Positions 44,401 through 56,463 of a DNA stretch of 64,000 nt are shown one piece after another (within the stretch, counting starts at the first letter, position 1; each line of letters begins with the position of its first letter). Source of the stretch: Theobroma cacao. Its lineage: Eukaryota; Streptophyta; Magnoliopsida; Malvales; Malvaceae. The translations under genes were made by a program, and so were the position numbers. Where the stretch lies: positions 16,496,784 through 16,560,783 of the forward strand of contig NC_030851.1 of assembly GCF_000208745.1 (NCBI RefSeq), written 5' to 3'. The notes under the pieces were generated by a model. It was not told the origin of the DNA, ran no database searches, and worked only from the letters and a program-made list of their open reading frames with translations.

Positions 44401-46929
44401 GATCTGTAATTTGCTACTATTAGATATGTACTTACAAAAAGTAATGGAATGATGAACATGATAACAAATTAATAAATTTTTTTTTCTTTTGCTACTCAAC
44501 ACAACATGAAAACTTTGTTGAATGTTTTGCCTTTTATGGTGTATGTGTTGTACCTTACCTTGGAAAAATATAAAAATCGATGGAGTTAGGAAAAGTATTT
44601 TCCAAGAAAAGCTTTTAAAACAGAATTAAAATGGGCTAAAGGGAAAATCAAGTGGGAGATGAAAAATAACGAATAAAACAACCTATTAATTGAAATGGGG
44701 GCGAGCAGCGACAAGTTCAATAAATAGATATATTTATATATGTATCAAGATTAAACATACTGCCACGTGGCATATAAAGGAAATCAAAGAAAAGAAAAAC
44801 AAAGATTAAGGATGGTTGCTAGTAATAATCATGGAGAAACTGCCAACTGGAATTAAAGCTCATTGTAAATTGGTTTGGTGGACACGTGGTTGGTTGCTAC
44901 TGGTCGTTCTCGAGCATTAGGGTTCACTGCGGATTTCCCGATTCCGTGTTTACCTTTAAGAAATAGAAGCTGTTGTGGGTTCACTGTCATAATTGATGAA
45001 ATCCTCAGCCCGGAAGTCATGCGGCGAATGATGCATCAACAACCCCGATCCTAAACGCCCCAGGTTTGCTTCAACGTAGCACTTGAACGTCCAAAACATT
45101 TGCTTCCCTTAATTCCCTACCTAAACTTCACGTTTCATCCTCACTTCTTTTTTATATATATATTATTAGCGAAAACTACTTCAACTTAAACTGACCAATT
45201 ATCGCACATAATTCAAATATCACTCAGAAGCAAGAATCAATCTTCTCTTCTCTCTAAGTTATGGCTCTTTTTCTTTTTCTTTGGGAGGTCTGATTTTCTT
45301 TGATATTCTAATAAGTAGGACCGCCTCCCATTCAATTCGATTCAATTTTAATAAATTTTTTGATTAATTTACAATATTTTGGATTTTGCCCTAATTGCAC
45401 TGATTTTTTGAATTTTAATGATTTGGATTGCAAAGTTCCTCTAAAAAATTAAAGATTTTTAACTTTTTTTAATATTATCTTTAGTTTATTTACTTAAAAT
45501 TTAAAAATTTATCTTTAAAAATAAAACAAAACTTAATCAGTTTGGATAATTTTGATTTTTATATCTATAAATAAAAATTGAAACAAATCCAATAATTGTT
45601 GTTAATGTTCAAACCGAACACTATAATTGGCCTCTATTTTCGATTTTTTTTTTATCAATTATTTTCGTCAAGCCCTCTAAGAAGGAAGAAAAAGAGGAAG
45701 ACTTTGGAGTGTGAAATTGAGGGGGATAAGCTCATGATAAAGGAGAGCGGGAAGTCATGATGATGGAGAGAGGGTAAAGTTATGGTAATAGGGAAGGGAT
45801 TTAGAAGTGATAATGATTAGGTTTGTCAAAACCAAGGGCATGGGAAGGCGGTGGGTAATCATTTCAGCTGGTCTAGGGAACACAATTTCTTTTCTTTCAT
45901 TTATTTATTTTGGTGGGAAATGATGGTGGGTATGTGTATTATGGCTCATCATGTTCATCATCATGGATTCTCTTCTTTTACGTGTGCAGTTCTTTTACTC
46001 GTGTGGGTTTTGCTTTTTGTTTTTAATAACTAGGTCCCCTTTCCTGCTCTTAGTAGTCTGTACTGCACTATTTTTTGCAATTTGGTCACAGTGCTCTTTT
46101 GACTCAACCATACAAGTATATCACATCAGTCTTCAGGTGCCTTTGGTAAATGTAATTTTGGCTTGAAAAACAAAGTTGGGTGCTAAAGTTTTATGTTTCT
46201 CCTAATTTTAAAATTTTCAAACTCAATTTTAAAGTAAAATAAATAAATATTAAAAAATTAATATATTTTTTCTTTGTAAAAAAAAATCCATTATTAATTA
46301 ATCGTTGAAAGACACTTTCTTAATAAATAAATTTAAAAATATTTTAAATTTTAAATTTTAATAGATATATTCTTCTTTACTATTTACTTTCTCTTTCACT
46401 TTTGACTAAATTTCCTCTCCTCTCGTAAAAATTAAAGATATCAACGAGTAGGGTACTCGTTAATTTTAAGATAATTAATAAGTAAGGTACTCGAGAACCC
46501 TGTAACTACATGAATACTTTTAGTATTTACTATCCAAACATGAACTTAAATACCATACCTATTAATCAGTAATTACCTGAACCCGTTTAAAAATTCGATT
46601 ATATAAAAAAAATTATTAAAATTTTCATGAATATCGAGTTACCTAAACTTGAATCTGTATCCGTATATAATAATAAATTATATTTCATATCCATATAATT
46701 CATTAATAATTAAATTTATAAAAGTAAACAACTAATAAAATTAAAATTTAAAATCAAAAACTAATATCTCAAACAACAACTTGAATAACCCAAAGTAGAT
46801 ATCTCAAATAATAACTTATAAGTTATATTTATTATCTCTATTATGTTCTTATTGGTACTAAGGTTGTTAGCAGTTGTTTTTTGGTAGATGGGAGCGCAAA
46901 CTGCTTAATCTACCATAGCTTTGGGCCTA
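41485..46929. other. LCR upstream region and long gene-free spacer
   Basis: The first few hundred bases 5' of LCR (41485 to about 41830) are CT-rich on the + strand (GA-rich on LCR's own strand), fitting a 5' UTR and promoter. Beyond that I recognise no gene. Simple-sequence items are a G tract of about 16 (42791-42806), a CT run (43337-43353), an AT run (43629-43654) and a CTT run (44187-44206). A TGCCACGTGGCA palindrome with an adjacent 'tataaagg' (44761-44780) is listed separately. A repeat-like AT-rich stretch with 'agggtactcg' words lies at 46440-46690. Open frames at 45851-46166 show no domain. Confidence 0.55.
44761..44780 (+). promoter_or_regulatory. G-box palindrome next to TATA-like word, no gene assigned
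   Basis: TGCCACGTGGCA is a perfect 12-bp palindrome with a G-box core, followed directly by TATAAAGG. A second CACGTGG lies at 44883-44889. It could be a promoter for an unseen or non-coding transcript in 44800-45250, but no open reading frame or known RNA was recognised there. Low confidence. Confidence 0.3.
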
Positions 46930-46934
46930 GTAAC

Positions 46935-47447
46935 TATTGGGATGAGCCCTGCAGTCAATTAGGATTGGTTAAGGTTTGATTTCAATCATGCAATAATATC
47001 ATTCATGTTGAATGATTAAAGGTTTTTCTCCATTAATAAGACATCATTTATAACAAGTTATAAGTCTAATTGGATGAAGTCCATCAGATTAATATGTCTT
47101 GCAAGGGAACTGTAATGAGTTGCAGTTATGAGATCCTTATGTATCAAAGCATACTCTCTAAATATTCCTGGTCGATGTATAATTGAGACTGGTATATTCT
47201 ATGTTCCTTACTTGATAAGTAAGTAACCGATCTTATAGGTTGAAGTATAGAGATACTTAGAACTAGAATGTAGGTGCTTGCCTAGGAAAGCAAGTTCATT
47301 GAACTTGACCTGCCATGATAAGTGCATTTGGTATTTCACTCAAGTATCTATGCAATACTTCGTACGTGTCAGTTGTGTAAATACTTCCTAGACTTGAGAC
47401 ATCAGGTTGTCTTATGTGTGAGGTACTATGCTTTGATTTCATCCCTA
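46935..47447 (+). mobile_element. Truncated 5' LTR of element B
   Basis: This segment aligns with the first ~540 bp of the 3' LTR (51413-51950), starting TATTGGGATGAGCC against TGTTAGGATGAGCC. It includes 'caatcatgcaataatatcat' and 'gaggtactatgctttgattt'. It stops at 'atcccta', where leader sequence begins. Confidence 0.85.
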
Positions 47448-49592
47448 AGATGATTATTTCTAGAAATTTTCATGGCCAAACAAGCTGATTTAAGCCAGTA
47501 ATTATTGAAAGTTTGAAAACAATTCAGAGAATACTTATAGCTTGGAAATCAGTTTTGAATGGCTAGGTAATCTTGCAAAATTAATTTTGAAAAATTTTAT
47601 AATATTATCTTCATTTGAAAGGTTCAATTAAAGGATAAAATTTTGTATTTGAATTAATTTTTGAGTGGCTAGACACTTACTAAATTAAAGGAATGCCCTT
47701 CACATGTGAAACGGCACTCATGACAAAGGTTGTGCATGGCGCTGCCACACATGGATGCCATACCTCCCATTGCCATGGATGCAACCACTTTATGGAAAGA
47801 GGCTGTTTGCTGGAGAAATTGGACACTCAATGATTAGGAAGGATTCTTTCCTTAATTGATCATTGACTCATAAATGTTAAGGATACATGCCTAAAATCAA
47901 GGAGTTTGAATCCTTGATGGAATCAATCAATTTTAAATTGATTGATATTAAATCTCCAAAAAATATGAAGTCTTCCTTATTTGATGAGAACTCCCTAACT
48001 TGAAGGATTATGATTTAAATTATCAACATCTAATCAGATTAGATAATTTTAATTAAAATGGAAAGTCAACTTGAGTACATGACATCCTAATCTGATTAGG
48101 ATAGATTTTAATTAAGATAAATTTACTAATAAATTAAGACTTTTAAAAATGATTAGAACTCTACAATTAGTGAATGGATAATACAAGATTAAAAGGTGGA
48201 TAAGAACCTTCCTAAAATATTTAGGACACATGATTTGGATCATGTAACCTTTTAAAATGGTTTATGACAAATACTCAAATTAGGAAGTTTCCTAAATTTG
48301 TTTAGGTTTCTAATTAAAGAAGTTTAATTAGAAAGAACTTACTAATAGAATTAATTCAAATATTATTTGAGCTAGGTAAAGGCCTTGATATGATCAATTC
48401 CTTTACTAAGTAATTTTTAAAATTATTTTTTAGAATTACTAAATCTTTTCAAACCTAAGCACCACATGATTTGCACTATGATCCTTAATGGTTGAGTGAC
48501 ATTTTTCAAATGAAATGCAAGATCATCATCATATTGAACATGTTTACTTTATATGTTTATAACTAGATTGTGGATGTTTGTTGATGGTTGTGGACCATAG
48601 ATCCAATATGTTTGTGGATGTTTGGTTAAACTACTATTTATGGAAATCTTTTCAAATAGGGTCTACGAACCCTACATTATCTCTTATATTCTGGGTTTGT
48701 AAAATTCTCTTCTCATCTAACTCCCCTCGAATGTAACTCTAGGTTTCTACATTCATTTGTAATTAGAAATAGGATTAGATTAGCAAAGAAATTTTGTAAA
48801 TTTGAAGATGGAGATTTAAGGTGCCATGAAGAGTTAAAGGTGGATTCAAGCTAAGGTATGAAGTGCTTAATGTATGTTATCCCCCAGGATTTGGCCAACT
48901 AGTTTCCTTTTATGGCTCAAGGAAACTATAGTAGAAAAGTCCATAACCATCTTAGTAGAATAGCATGTGATAGATTTAATTTTATGCGATATATTAAATG
49001 CTATACATGCTAATCAAATGAAACCTTAATAAAATGAAAAGGATAAAATCCCTCGGTAAATATTGAGTCACATACCGCGTATGATTAAGTTGTCTTCCAC
49101 CATATAGCAAGATAACCTAGTTGTTCTTTTAATGGGAGGCTTGTTGAGCACACTCAAGGCCACACTTTTACACGAGTATGTTTGGTTATTAGTGGGTCTT
49201 ACTCAACTAGTTTCATAAAATCTGAATGCTTGGAAACTTGATTATTATGGAAACTAGAGGCAAAGGCTAGGTGAAACATATATGATATGTTTAGGCAATG
49301 TGTTGTCACCTAACTGATCTAGGAGTTGTATAGAGATACAATTGGTAAGATCAGTTACCTACCTAATCCACTTATCATAGTTTATTGAGCACACTCAAGG
49401 CCATGCCTAGATGGATGGATCCTAGCCCATTAATAGAATTCTAGTAGAAATCTCTCGAGGTGATATGGAGGGTTATCATCTTGTAGAAAATAGTGAGAGA
49501 ACTATTTAAAATTTTAAAACCTTGTTTTAAATAATTTATGCATGATATTTACTTATTGCTTTATTTTATCTATTTAGGCATAATTTATATAC

Positions 49593-50326
49593 ATGGCTAA
49601 TAATCTGTCACTGCGGAGCATTTTGGATACAAATAAACTCACTAGCCCAAACTTCCTCGATTGGTTTTGGAACTTCAAAATCGTCTTGAAATAGGAGAAG
49701 AAATCATATGTTCTTGATACTCGTATTCCACCAGTCTCTACTACTGATGCTAGTGATTAGGATAAGGAAGGATATCAATGTCATAAGGATGATGATGATC
49801 AGTCAGCATGCATGATGCTAGCCAATATGACCTTTGAGCTTCAAAAGTAGCATGAGCACATGGATGTCCAATCCATGATTCTTCACCTTAGAGAACTGTT
49901 CGATAAAGAGGGGCGCATTGAGAGATATGAGATCTCTAAAGAACTATTCCGATGTAAGATAGCAGAAGGCAGTTCTGTTAGACCTCATATGCTGAAGATG
50001 ATTGGACTCATCGAGAGACTTGGACAATTGGGATTAGCAATGGATCATGAGCTAAGTATAGACTTAGTTCTACAATCTCTTCTTGATAGCTTCAGTCAGA
50101 TTATGTTGAACTTCCATATGAATTGATTGGAAGCCACTCTTCCCAAACTCTTGAATATGCTAGACATGGTAGATAGGTCCATTAGGAAAGATAAGGGATC
50201 ATTGAAGGATATTTGCCATCATTGTGGCAAACTTGGGCATTAGAAGAAGAACAACAAGAAGTACCTAGCTATTGTGAGCAAGAAAAACAAGCTTACTGAA
50301 GTTTTTGATTCAGGTACCATTTGCTA
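49593..50326 (+). pseudogene. Element B gag (Copia-type, decayed)
   Basis: From the ATG at 49593 the sense reads MANNLSLRSILDTNKLTSPN and 'FLDWFWNFKIVL', the classic opening of plant Copia Gag. An open 88-codon piece at 49860-50126 follows ('VQSMILHLRELFDKEGRIER', 'FRCKIAEGSSVRPHMLKMIG', 'LIERLGQLGL'), part of the UBN2-type gag domain. A zinc knuckle follows near 50215-50260 ('CHHCGKLGH', last Cys lost), then 'EVFDSGT', which would start protease. At least four in-frame stops disable it. No pol follows. Confidence 0.9.
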
Positions 50327-51412
50327 AATAATTATACTTTATATATTAAAGGTATATGATACCTCAAAGTTGGTTCTCATATGTTTGACATATTGTAGGG
50401 ACCAAAAATAAAGATGAGTAGGATCTTGGCTGAGGAGGTGACCCGATGGATGGACTACCTAAAGCATTAAATACTACATTGGATAGTTACATTTATATTT
50501 ATCTTAACATGTTGGATAATTTATTCGAATGTTTTTGAAACATTAATTATGTTATTGCCATGGGAATGGCTTATGAAATATTTGTCTTTAGCATTTGGAT
50601 GTGGAAGCTTATATGTTTCAAGTTTGAATAATTATTTGGAATAATTATGTCATATTTAATTATCCACGCTTCATGTTTATCCTGGCAATGATATTTGATC
50701 AATTATGAATTTTGTTCAATTGATCAAAAGGTTGAATATTGATTCATATAAAATGGAACTTTCTTAAGAACAAAACAAGATATGAATGTTCAAGAAAGAA
50801 AGCAATTTCATATTGCAATATGATTTGGTCCATATCTCTCCAACATATTAAGCCTATTATGATATTCCAAACCAATATGATTCCAAGTATACATTAAGAT
50901 GCATATATATGTGTAACATTATGGAATATTCAAGAGAATTTGAATATTACTCTCACAAAGGATCTTGGATTTAGTGGGAGCTCAATGACAATAAAAATTT
51001 TAAAAGGGCCAAATGACATAACATAAAGTGACACGTGCATATGATGCATACAAGATAGTCTAGTTGAAATGGTCCTAAAGAGCAAAAAGGATTATACTTG
51101 TATATAAATAAAGTCATATACATCCTATTATAAAGGGCTCAAATAGAAAGATATTTAGATCGTTGGTTCATGAAACTAATAAAGGGTTTTGAACATTATT
51201 AATGTAACAATGGAGCCATAATAGTAGAGCTTGGGTCTCATTAGATCTAGATATAGTAATATGACATGATGTGATGCATGGACATCATGAAGATAGATAA
51301 AAGCAATTAACCACATTGAAAGGCACATGTGAGTCTACATGGAGACATGATTGCTAGATGGATTTGAATTTACATATGATGAGGTAGCAATTGGCTTTGT
51401 TCTAGTGGAAGA
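50327..51412 (+). other. Non-coding 3' interior of element B
   Basis: This 1.1-kb sequence between gag and the 3' LTR has no recognisable pol blocks. Short remnants such as 'tagtgggagctcaatgacaa' (50970-50990) might derive from a lost pol or UTR. Near its end 'tgaggtagcaattggctttg' leads to the polypurine-like stretch before the LTR. Confidence 0.6.
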
Positions 51413-53328
51413 TGTTAGGATGAGCCTTGCAGCCAATTGGAATTGGTTAAGGCTTGATTCCAATCATGCAGCAATATCATTCATGTTGAATGATTAAAGG
51501 TTTTCCTTCATCAATAAAACATCAATTATAAAATGTTATAAGTCTAATTGGATGAAGTCCATGAGATTAATATGCCTTGTAAGGGAACTGTAATGGGTTG
51601 TAGTTATGAGATCCTTATACATCAAAGCATACTCTCTAAATGTTCCTGGTCGATGTATCATTGAGACTGGACATCAATGATACTTAGAGACTAGTACATT
51701 CTATGTTCTTTACTTGATAAGTAATCAACCGATCTCATAGGTTGAAGTATAGAGATACGTGGAACTATAATGTAGGTGTTTACCTAAAAGAGCAAGTTCA
51801 CTGAACTTGACCCGCACATGAGAAGCGCATTTGGTATTTCACTTAAGTGTCTATGCAATACTTCTCACATGTCAGTTGTGTAAATACTCCTTAGACTTAG
51901 ACACTAGGTTGTATTATGTGTGGAGTGCTATGCTTTGATTTCATCCCTACGGGTGCCTAACCAAAGATGCCAAAACAAGATACTTTTGGGTATAACATGA
52001 AACATGTGAAGGCAAATGAGTGGTCAAGATAGAAATCATCACCCCAAGTGATTCAGGTGACATATCCCAATTGTTCTTGGTTGATATTAGCTTATTGAAG
52101 TCCTTGGCCAAGACGACTTAAAGATTATGAAAGGAGTTTCATAAGTTTTTATAAAGTTGATGATCAAACTTTAAGAATGAATATGGAGATCAATAAAAGT
52201 ATACACTGCACCATACTTTTATCATCTTGTGGATATATGATGAGGGAATGAATTATATTGAAATGTTTATCACTGAGTCAGACTATCTTGACTCCTTTAA
52301 CATTTGGGTGGCCATGATGGATTGCTAGATCCCAATCTTAGTTTATGAACTTTAGGTAATTGACTTGATTAATGATAAATTTAAAATAGTTTAAATTTAT
52401 CTAATTTTAAGTTTAACTTAAGAATTATATATTGAGTTCATTGCCAACATATTAAAAGCCTAATGGGTCACACATTTAAAATGAATGTTGAAAATTAAAT
52501 AGAAGAGGTGATTAAGTTGGACTTAATTAAATTAGAAGTTATGAGTTTCTCAAGCACTTGATTAAAATTGTTTAATTAAGTTGTGCCTAATTAATTAAAT
52601 TGTTGGGCCTAATAAATTAAATTGATTAATTAAATTGTTGGGCCTAATAAATTAAATTGTTTAATTAAGTTATTGGGCCTAATTGATTAAATTAAACAAT
52701 TAAGTTAACTAGGTTTCTTAAGAACTTAATTAAATTATTTAATCAAATTATTGGATTAATTGGCAATTACAAAATAGCTTTGTAATTAGGGTTTAAAATT
52801 AATCCAAGGTATAAATACCTTGTTATAGCCTCGAAACAAATTGAGAGAGAATAGCACATTAGAAATTCCTTTTACCTTGTCGTTCCTTATGTGAAGAAAA
52901 AATAATTTTTCATTCACTTGATTTCTTTTGTGTGTTCAGCCCCACAATTTTGTGTGGATTATGAGTGTATGAAACTCATCTTTGCTAGCACATTATCAAG
53001 GCATAGCACTCCCAATCCTTAAATAAGGATTTTCTAATTCATTAGTGTGGATCACCATTAGAGGCTGTACAAAGATTTCTTGGACAACTTTGGTTTGCAA
53101 CAATCGGGTTGAGGTGGTTGAGCTTTTTGAAGGCTGATTGGGTGGTTTAACAAAGGATTCATCAACCTTTGTTATTTAGGTAATCTTGATATGATCATAT
53201 TTTTAATTTAATTCTATACTCAATTTGACATGAAAGAGATCCTAGGAAGATAAGGCGTAATTTAATTTTTAAATTTATTTTTGCTACATTTTATTTGTAT
53301 TTGATGCATGATCAACCCTCACCCAATA
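51413..53328 (+). mobile_element. 3' LTR of element B
   Basis: This 1916-bp LTR runs from TGTTAGGATGAGCC to CACCCAATA. It matches element A's 5' LTR (8388-3698, minus the nested solo LTR) in reverse complement. It includes a block of degenerate 'ttaattaaattgttgggcct' repeats (about 52565-52690) and 'aaggtataaatacctt' (52806-52821), a palindromic TATA-like sequence that may be its promoter. The site that in A holds the solo LTR is uninterrupted here ('gcatagcactccc', about 53000). Confidence 0.9.
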
Positions 53329-53333
53329 GAAAC

Positions 53334-54234
53334 AACTACCAAATCATTTTTAAGAAAAAAAAATAGCCCAATTGGTGGAGATTGTAGCTTAATAACTTTA
53401 AATTCTCCTAATTCAGCCTTCTTAGTAAGAAAATCAACATAGAAATTTGCTTCCCTATAAATATGATGTACCAAGCATACCCAATCTTTCATCATTAATT
53501 GCTAAATATAATGAATAATTGGTGAAAGAGGGTCTTTATCCTAAATTGTTTAGTGAATCTTCTAGACAACAAGTTTGAAGTTTGACTCAACCATAATCTG
53601 TCGATAGCCATCATCCTAAGCTAATTTAAGTCTTATATGAACAACATGTAATTTAACTTTTAGAATAGTGCCCGTACCAAGTTTGCCCATGAACCCAAAG
53701 ATCCAATATCCATAGTTATCTTGGCATAAACCTACCATGCTAAGTTCTCCTAGATTAGAAGTAGCAGTTGCATCGACATTTAGCTTAACAAAGTTCTCTA
53801 GAGGTGGTTGCCAAGCAATAAGGCGCGACTATCAATGAAAGGAAGAATGAGGGCTTACTTGAAACTTCATAAAACCCTTTATAGTAGCAATTATAGTAAA
53901 ACTAGTGTTAGAAGGCCATTGATATCCTTCCTCAAATAGACACTTATTTTTAAGTTTCTAGATATGCTAACAAGGAAGACCACAGAGAGTGATCCATGGA
54001 ATGTTAGCTTCCACAAGAACATCTTTCCTATTAAAATTATAAAAGAGCCATCCATGCAAAGAAAAGACCATTACAATGATAAAGGTGAGCACCATGAATC
54101 CAATTTCTCCAAATGGCACTAGAGTTAAAGTAGTCCTTTAAAACATGTAATATATTCTCCATTTCAGCCTTACATCTTGGACACCGAGAAATGTTTGAGA
54201 GTTTCTATTAGAAAAAATAAGCTTGAAGTAAAAA
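53334..54234 (-). pseudogene. LINE fragment (zf-RVT end and RNase H)
   Basis: On the minus strand, reading down from about 54190, 'RCPRCKAEMENILHVLKD' resembles the zf-RVT Cys/His region. Further blocks follow, including 'LNVDATAT' near 53770 and 'LCQDNYGYWIFGFMGKLGTG' near 53650-53710, as in plant LINE RNase H (DGS/VDAT...NxxG-W--GF----G). It is in several frames with stops. It is split from anything upstream by element F's LTR at 54235. Element B inserted at its other end. Confidence 0.7.
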
Positions 54235-54433
54235 TGTGAAATCCCACCTTAATGTAAATGCTAAGTTACAAAATTATTAGGTGAGCATGATGATTTTGTG
54301 TTTTGAACATTCAAAATAAGCTTTAATCTTGGAAAAACTCATGTTTTGATGCATTAAGATGATTTGATAAGTTTAGTGTTAAAATGAGTCTAATTGGACA
54401 TGTTTCTAAGGTTTATTTTTGTTTAGTAAAGCC

Positions 54434-54625
54434 TATCTATCGATAGATGTTCTTCATCTATTTATAAATGCAACGCAGAAAAGTTTTCTCAAAGCTACCC
54501 TAAAGAACATCTATGGATAAATGACCAAATTTATCGATAGATGGGAGCCATCTATTGATAGATATCGATCATAAAGCTTTTAAAAAGGGCTCTGAAGCCC
54601 ATCTATTGATAGATAACGTTGATCT
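54434..54625 (+). repeat. Palindrome cluster 1, ATCTATCGATAGAT type
   Basis: A perfect 14-bp palindrome lies at 54435-54448. Variants follow near 54509, 54530, 54549, 54600 and 54620, with TCGA changed to TTGA or GGAT in several. Some are preceded by 'aagaacatctat'. The same motif forms a second cluster near the other end of the LTR. Confidence 0.85.
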
Positions 54626-56353
54626 ATTGATATATAATGCCATTTTCACAAAAATAAAAAGGATAAAAGTGTATTTCCACTTTTCAAACTATAAATATGC
54701 CATTTTAACCGAGGGTTTTCAACCTTTAGTTATTTTTGCAAGGTATTTCCTAAAACTCTAAGCTCTCTCAACTCATTTTTACTTCAAATCATTATTTTTA
54801 ATCATTTAAAGCTTTGTTCTTTAACTTTGACAAAAAAAGATTCACTTGTAAGCTTTGAAATCTAAAAAGCTCATCTTTTTTACTTTGAAAATGTTATTTT
54901 AATACCTAAAAATTCTATTGGAGATTAAAGCTTAAAGGTTTTGAGATTTTACTTATTATATAAGCTAATTTAAAGTAAGAGTAAAGTATTTATGGGTTTC
55001 TATAATGGGTTTAATTAGAGAAATAGTTGTAGTTAAAAGCAAATAAATTTAGAAAGAACTTAAAATTAACATTTCGAGATTTTTATTCTAGGAACTGATT
55101 GTGATAATTGTTTTATGTTAGGAACGCTTGAAAGTCCACGAATTTGGCTAAATAGGATTTTCGATTGAGTCTTCGATTAGGTGAATGGATACACCACTTT
55201 CAAACTATTTTAATATGTAAAGGTGAAGCATGATTTGATGAATAATGATGAGTATTTTTTCCATAAAATGCTTAGTAAATAAAATGAGTTTGTGGGTGAC
55301 AAAAATTTTTTAGAAATGGATTTAAAATATATTATATGTAATATTCTATTATGTAATAATTTTCAACAAGAGGGATAAGTACCTTTATGTTTGAAGTCCA
55401 CTTGATTACTCTAACCTTCAAGCTAGTGTGTGTACAAGATATCATTTATGTTAATGTATGAATGCTATAATGAACATGCTTGATATGTTGATACATGTGA
55501 TGTATGATGGATCATATAATGTTTTCCATCTAAGATACTATGTTTTCAACAATAGGGGACAAGCACCTTTATGTTTGAAGTCCACTCAATTTCTCCAGTC
55601 TTCGAGCTAGTGTGGGTACGAGATATTATTTATGTTAATGTATGAATGCTAAGATGAACATGCTTGATATGTTGATACATGTGATGTTTACTGGATCATA
55701 TGATGTTTTCCATCTAAGATACTATGTTATGTATATGATGTAGATTCCATATACTATATAAGATGATTAAATAAGTATGATGAATGTCATAAGACTTCGT
55801 ATATGATGTTGATTCCATTTATTGTACGAAATGACTAAGCAAACATAATAAATGCCATGACATTGTGTATATGATGCATATTCCATGTACTATTGGATAT
55901 GAGTAGACATGTATGATGAGTAATCTATGCTAGTATGTAAAGTATTTTCCACATACCAAATAATATGAGTTTGAGTATTTGATTTGAGTGAAGTATAATT
56001 CCACTCTCGGAGTGAAATGACGACTTCACTCCCATGATGCATCATAAGCGCCCAAGGTGTAATGGAAATTGTAAATTGTTGGCCGAAGGAGCAATGGGGA
56101 TTGTACATTGCTGGCCCAAGGTTGATGGGGTTCAAACCATCACAATGTATGAATTTAAAGTTATTTGAATAATGATGATTATAATGTTGTTGAGGAAGTT
56201 GGCATGCTAAGATTATTTAAGTATTATTATGATGTTATATTCCACTATGGCATGAATGTAGGCTTTGTTAAACAGAACTTAGCCTTAGAAACACCTCAAG
56301 AGGTAAAAAGACTTTTAGTTTGGCAAAATTTTCAAAAAACAGAATTTTAAAGG

Positions 56354-56463
56354 CTATTTATCGATGCTTAAAGAACATTTATCGATAGATAGTACGCAAA
56401 ATGCTACAATAAGCCCTCCATGTTCCATCTATTGATAGATACCCCTTATCTATTGATAGATGA
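56354..56463 (+). repeat. Palindrome cluster 2, ATCTATCGATAGAT type
   Basis: Four variants occur within 110 bp ('atttatcgatgc', 'catttatcgatagatag', 'catctattgatagata', 'tatctattgatagatgag'). The cluster lies about 73% along the LTR, at the position where G1 LTRs hold their own, different palindrome cluster. Confidence 0.85.

Larger units (their letters stand above)
46935..53328 (+). mobile_element. LTR retrotransposon B (family of A), gag-only, with deletion
   Basis: This + strand element is bounded by GTAAC (46930-46934) and GAAAC (53329-53333), a 5-bp target duplication with one change. The 5' LTR (46935-47447) is cut short: after 'gatttcatcccta' it jumps into leader sequence. It thereby lacks about 1.4 kb of LTR, the primer-binding site and about 0.7 kb of leader, all of which are present in sister element A. 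The interior (47448-51412) contains a decayed gag (49593-50326) and no recognisable protease, integrase or reverse transcriptase. The polypurine-like 'tctagtggaaga' precedes the 3' LTR (51413-53328). It belongs to a large, apparently non-autonomous Copia-like family. Confidence 0.88.

Noticed and set aside
45851..46166. Two short hydrophobic frames in the LCR-B spacer
   Set aside because: No domain, no promoter and no splice pattern; length is as expected by chance in AT-rich DNA.
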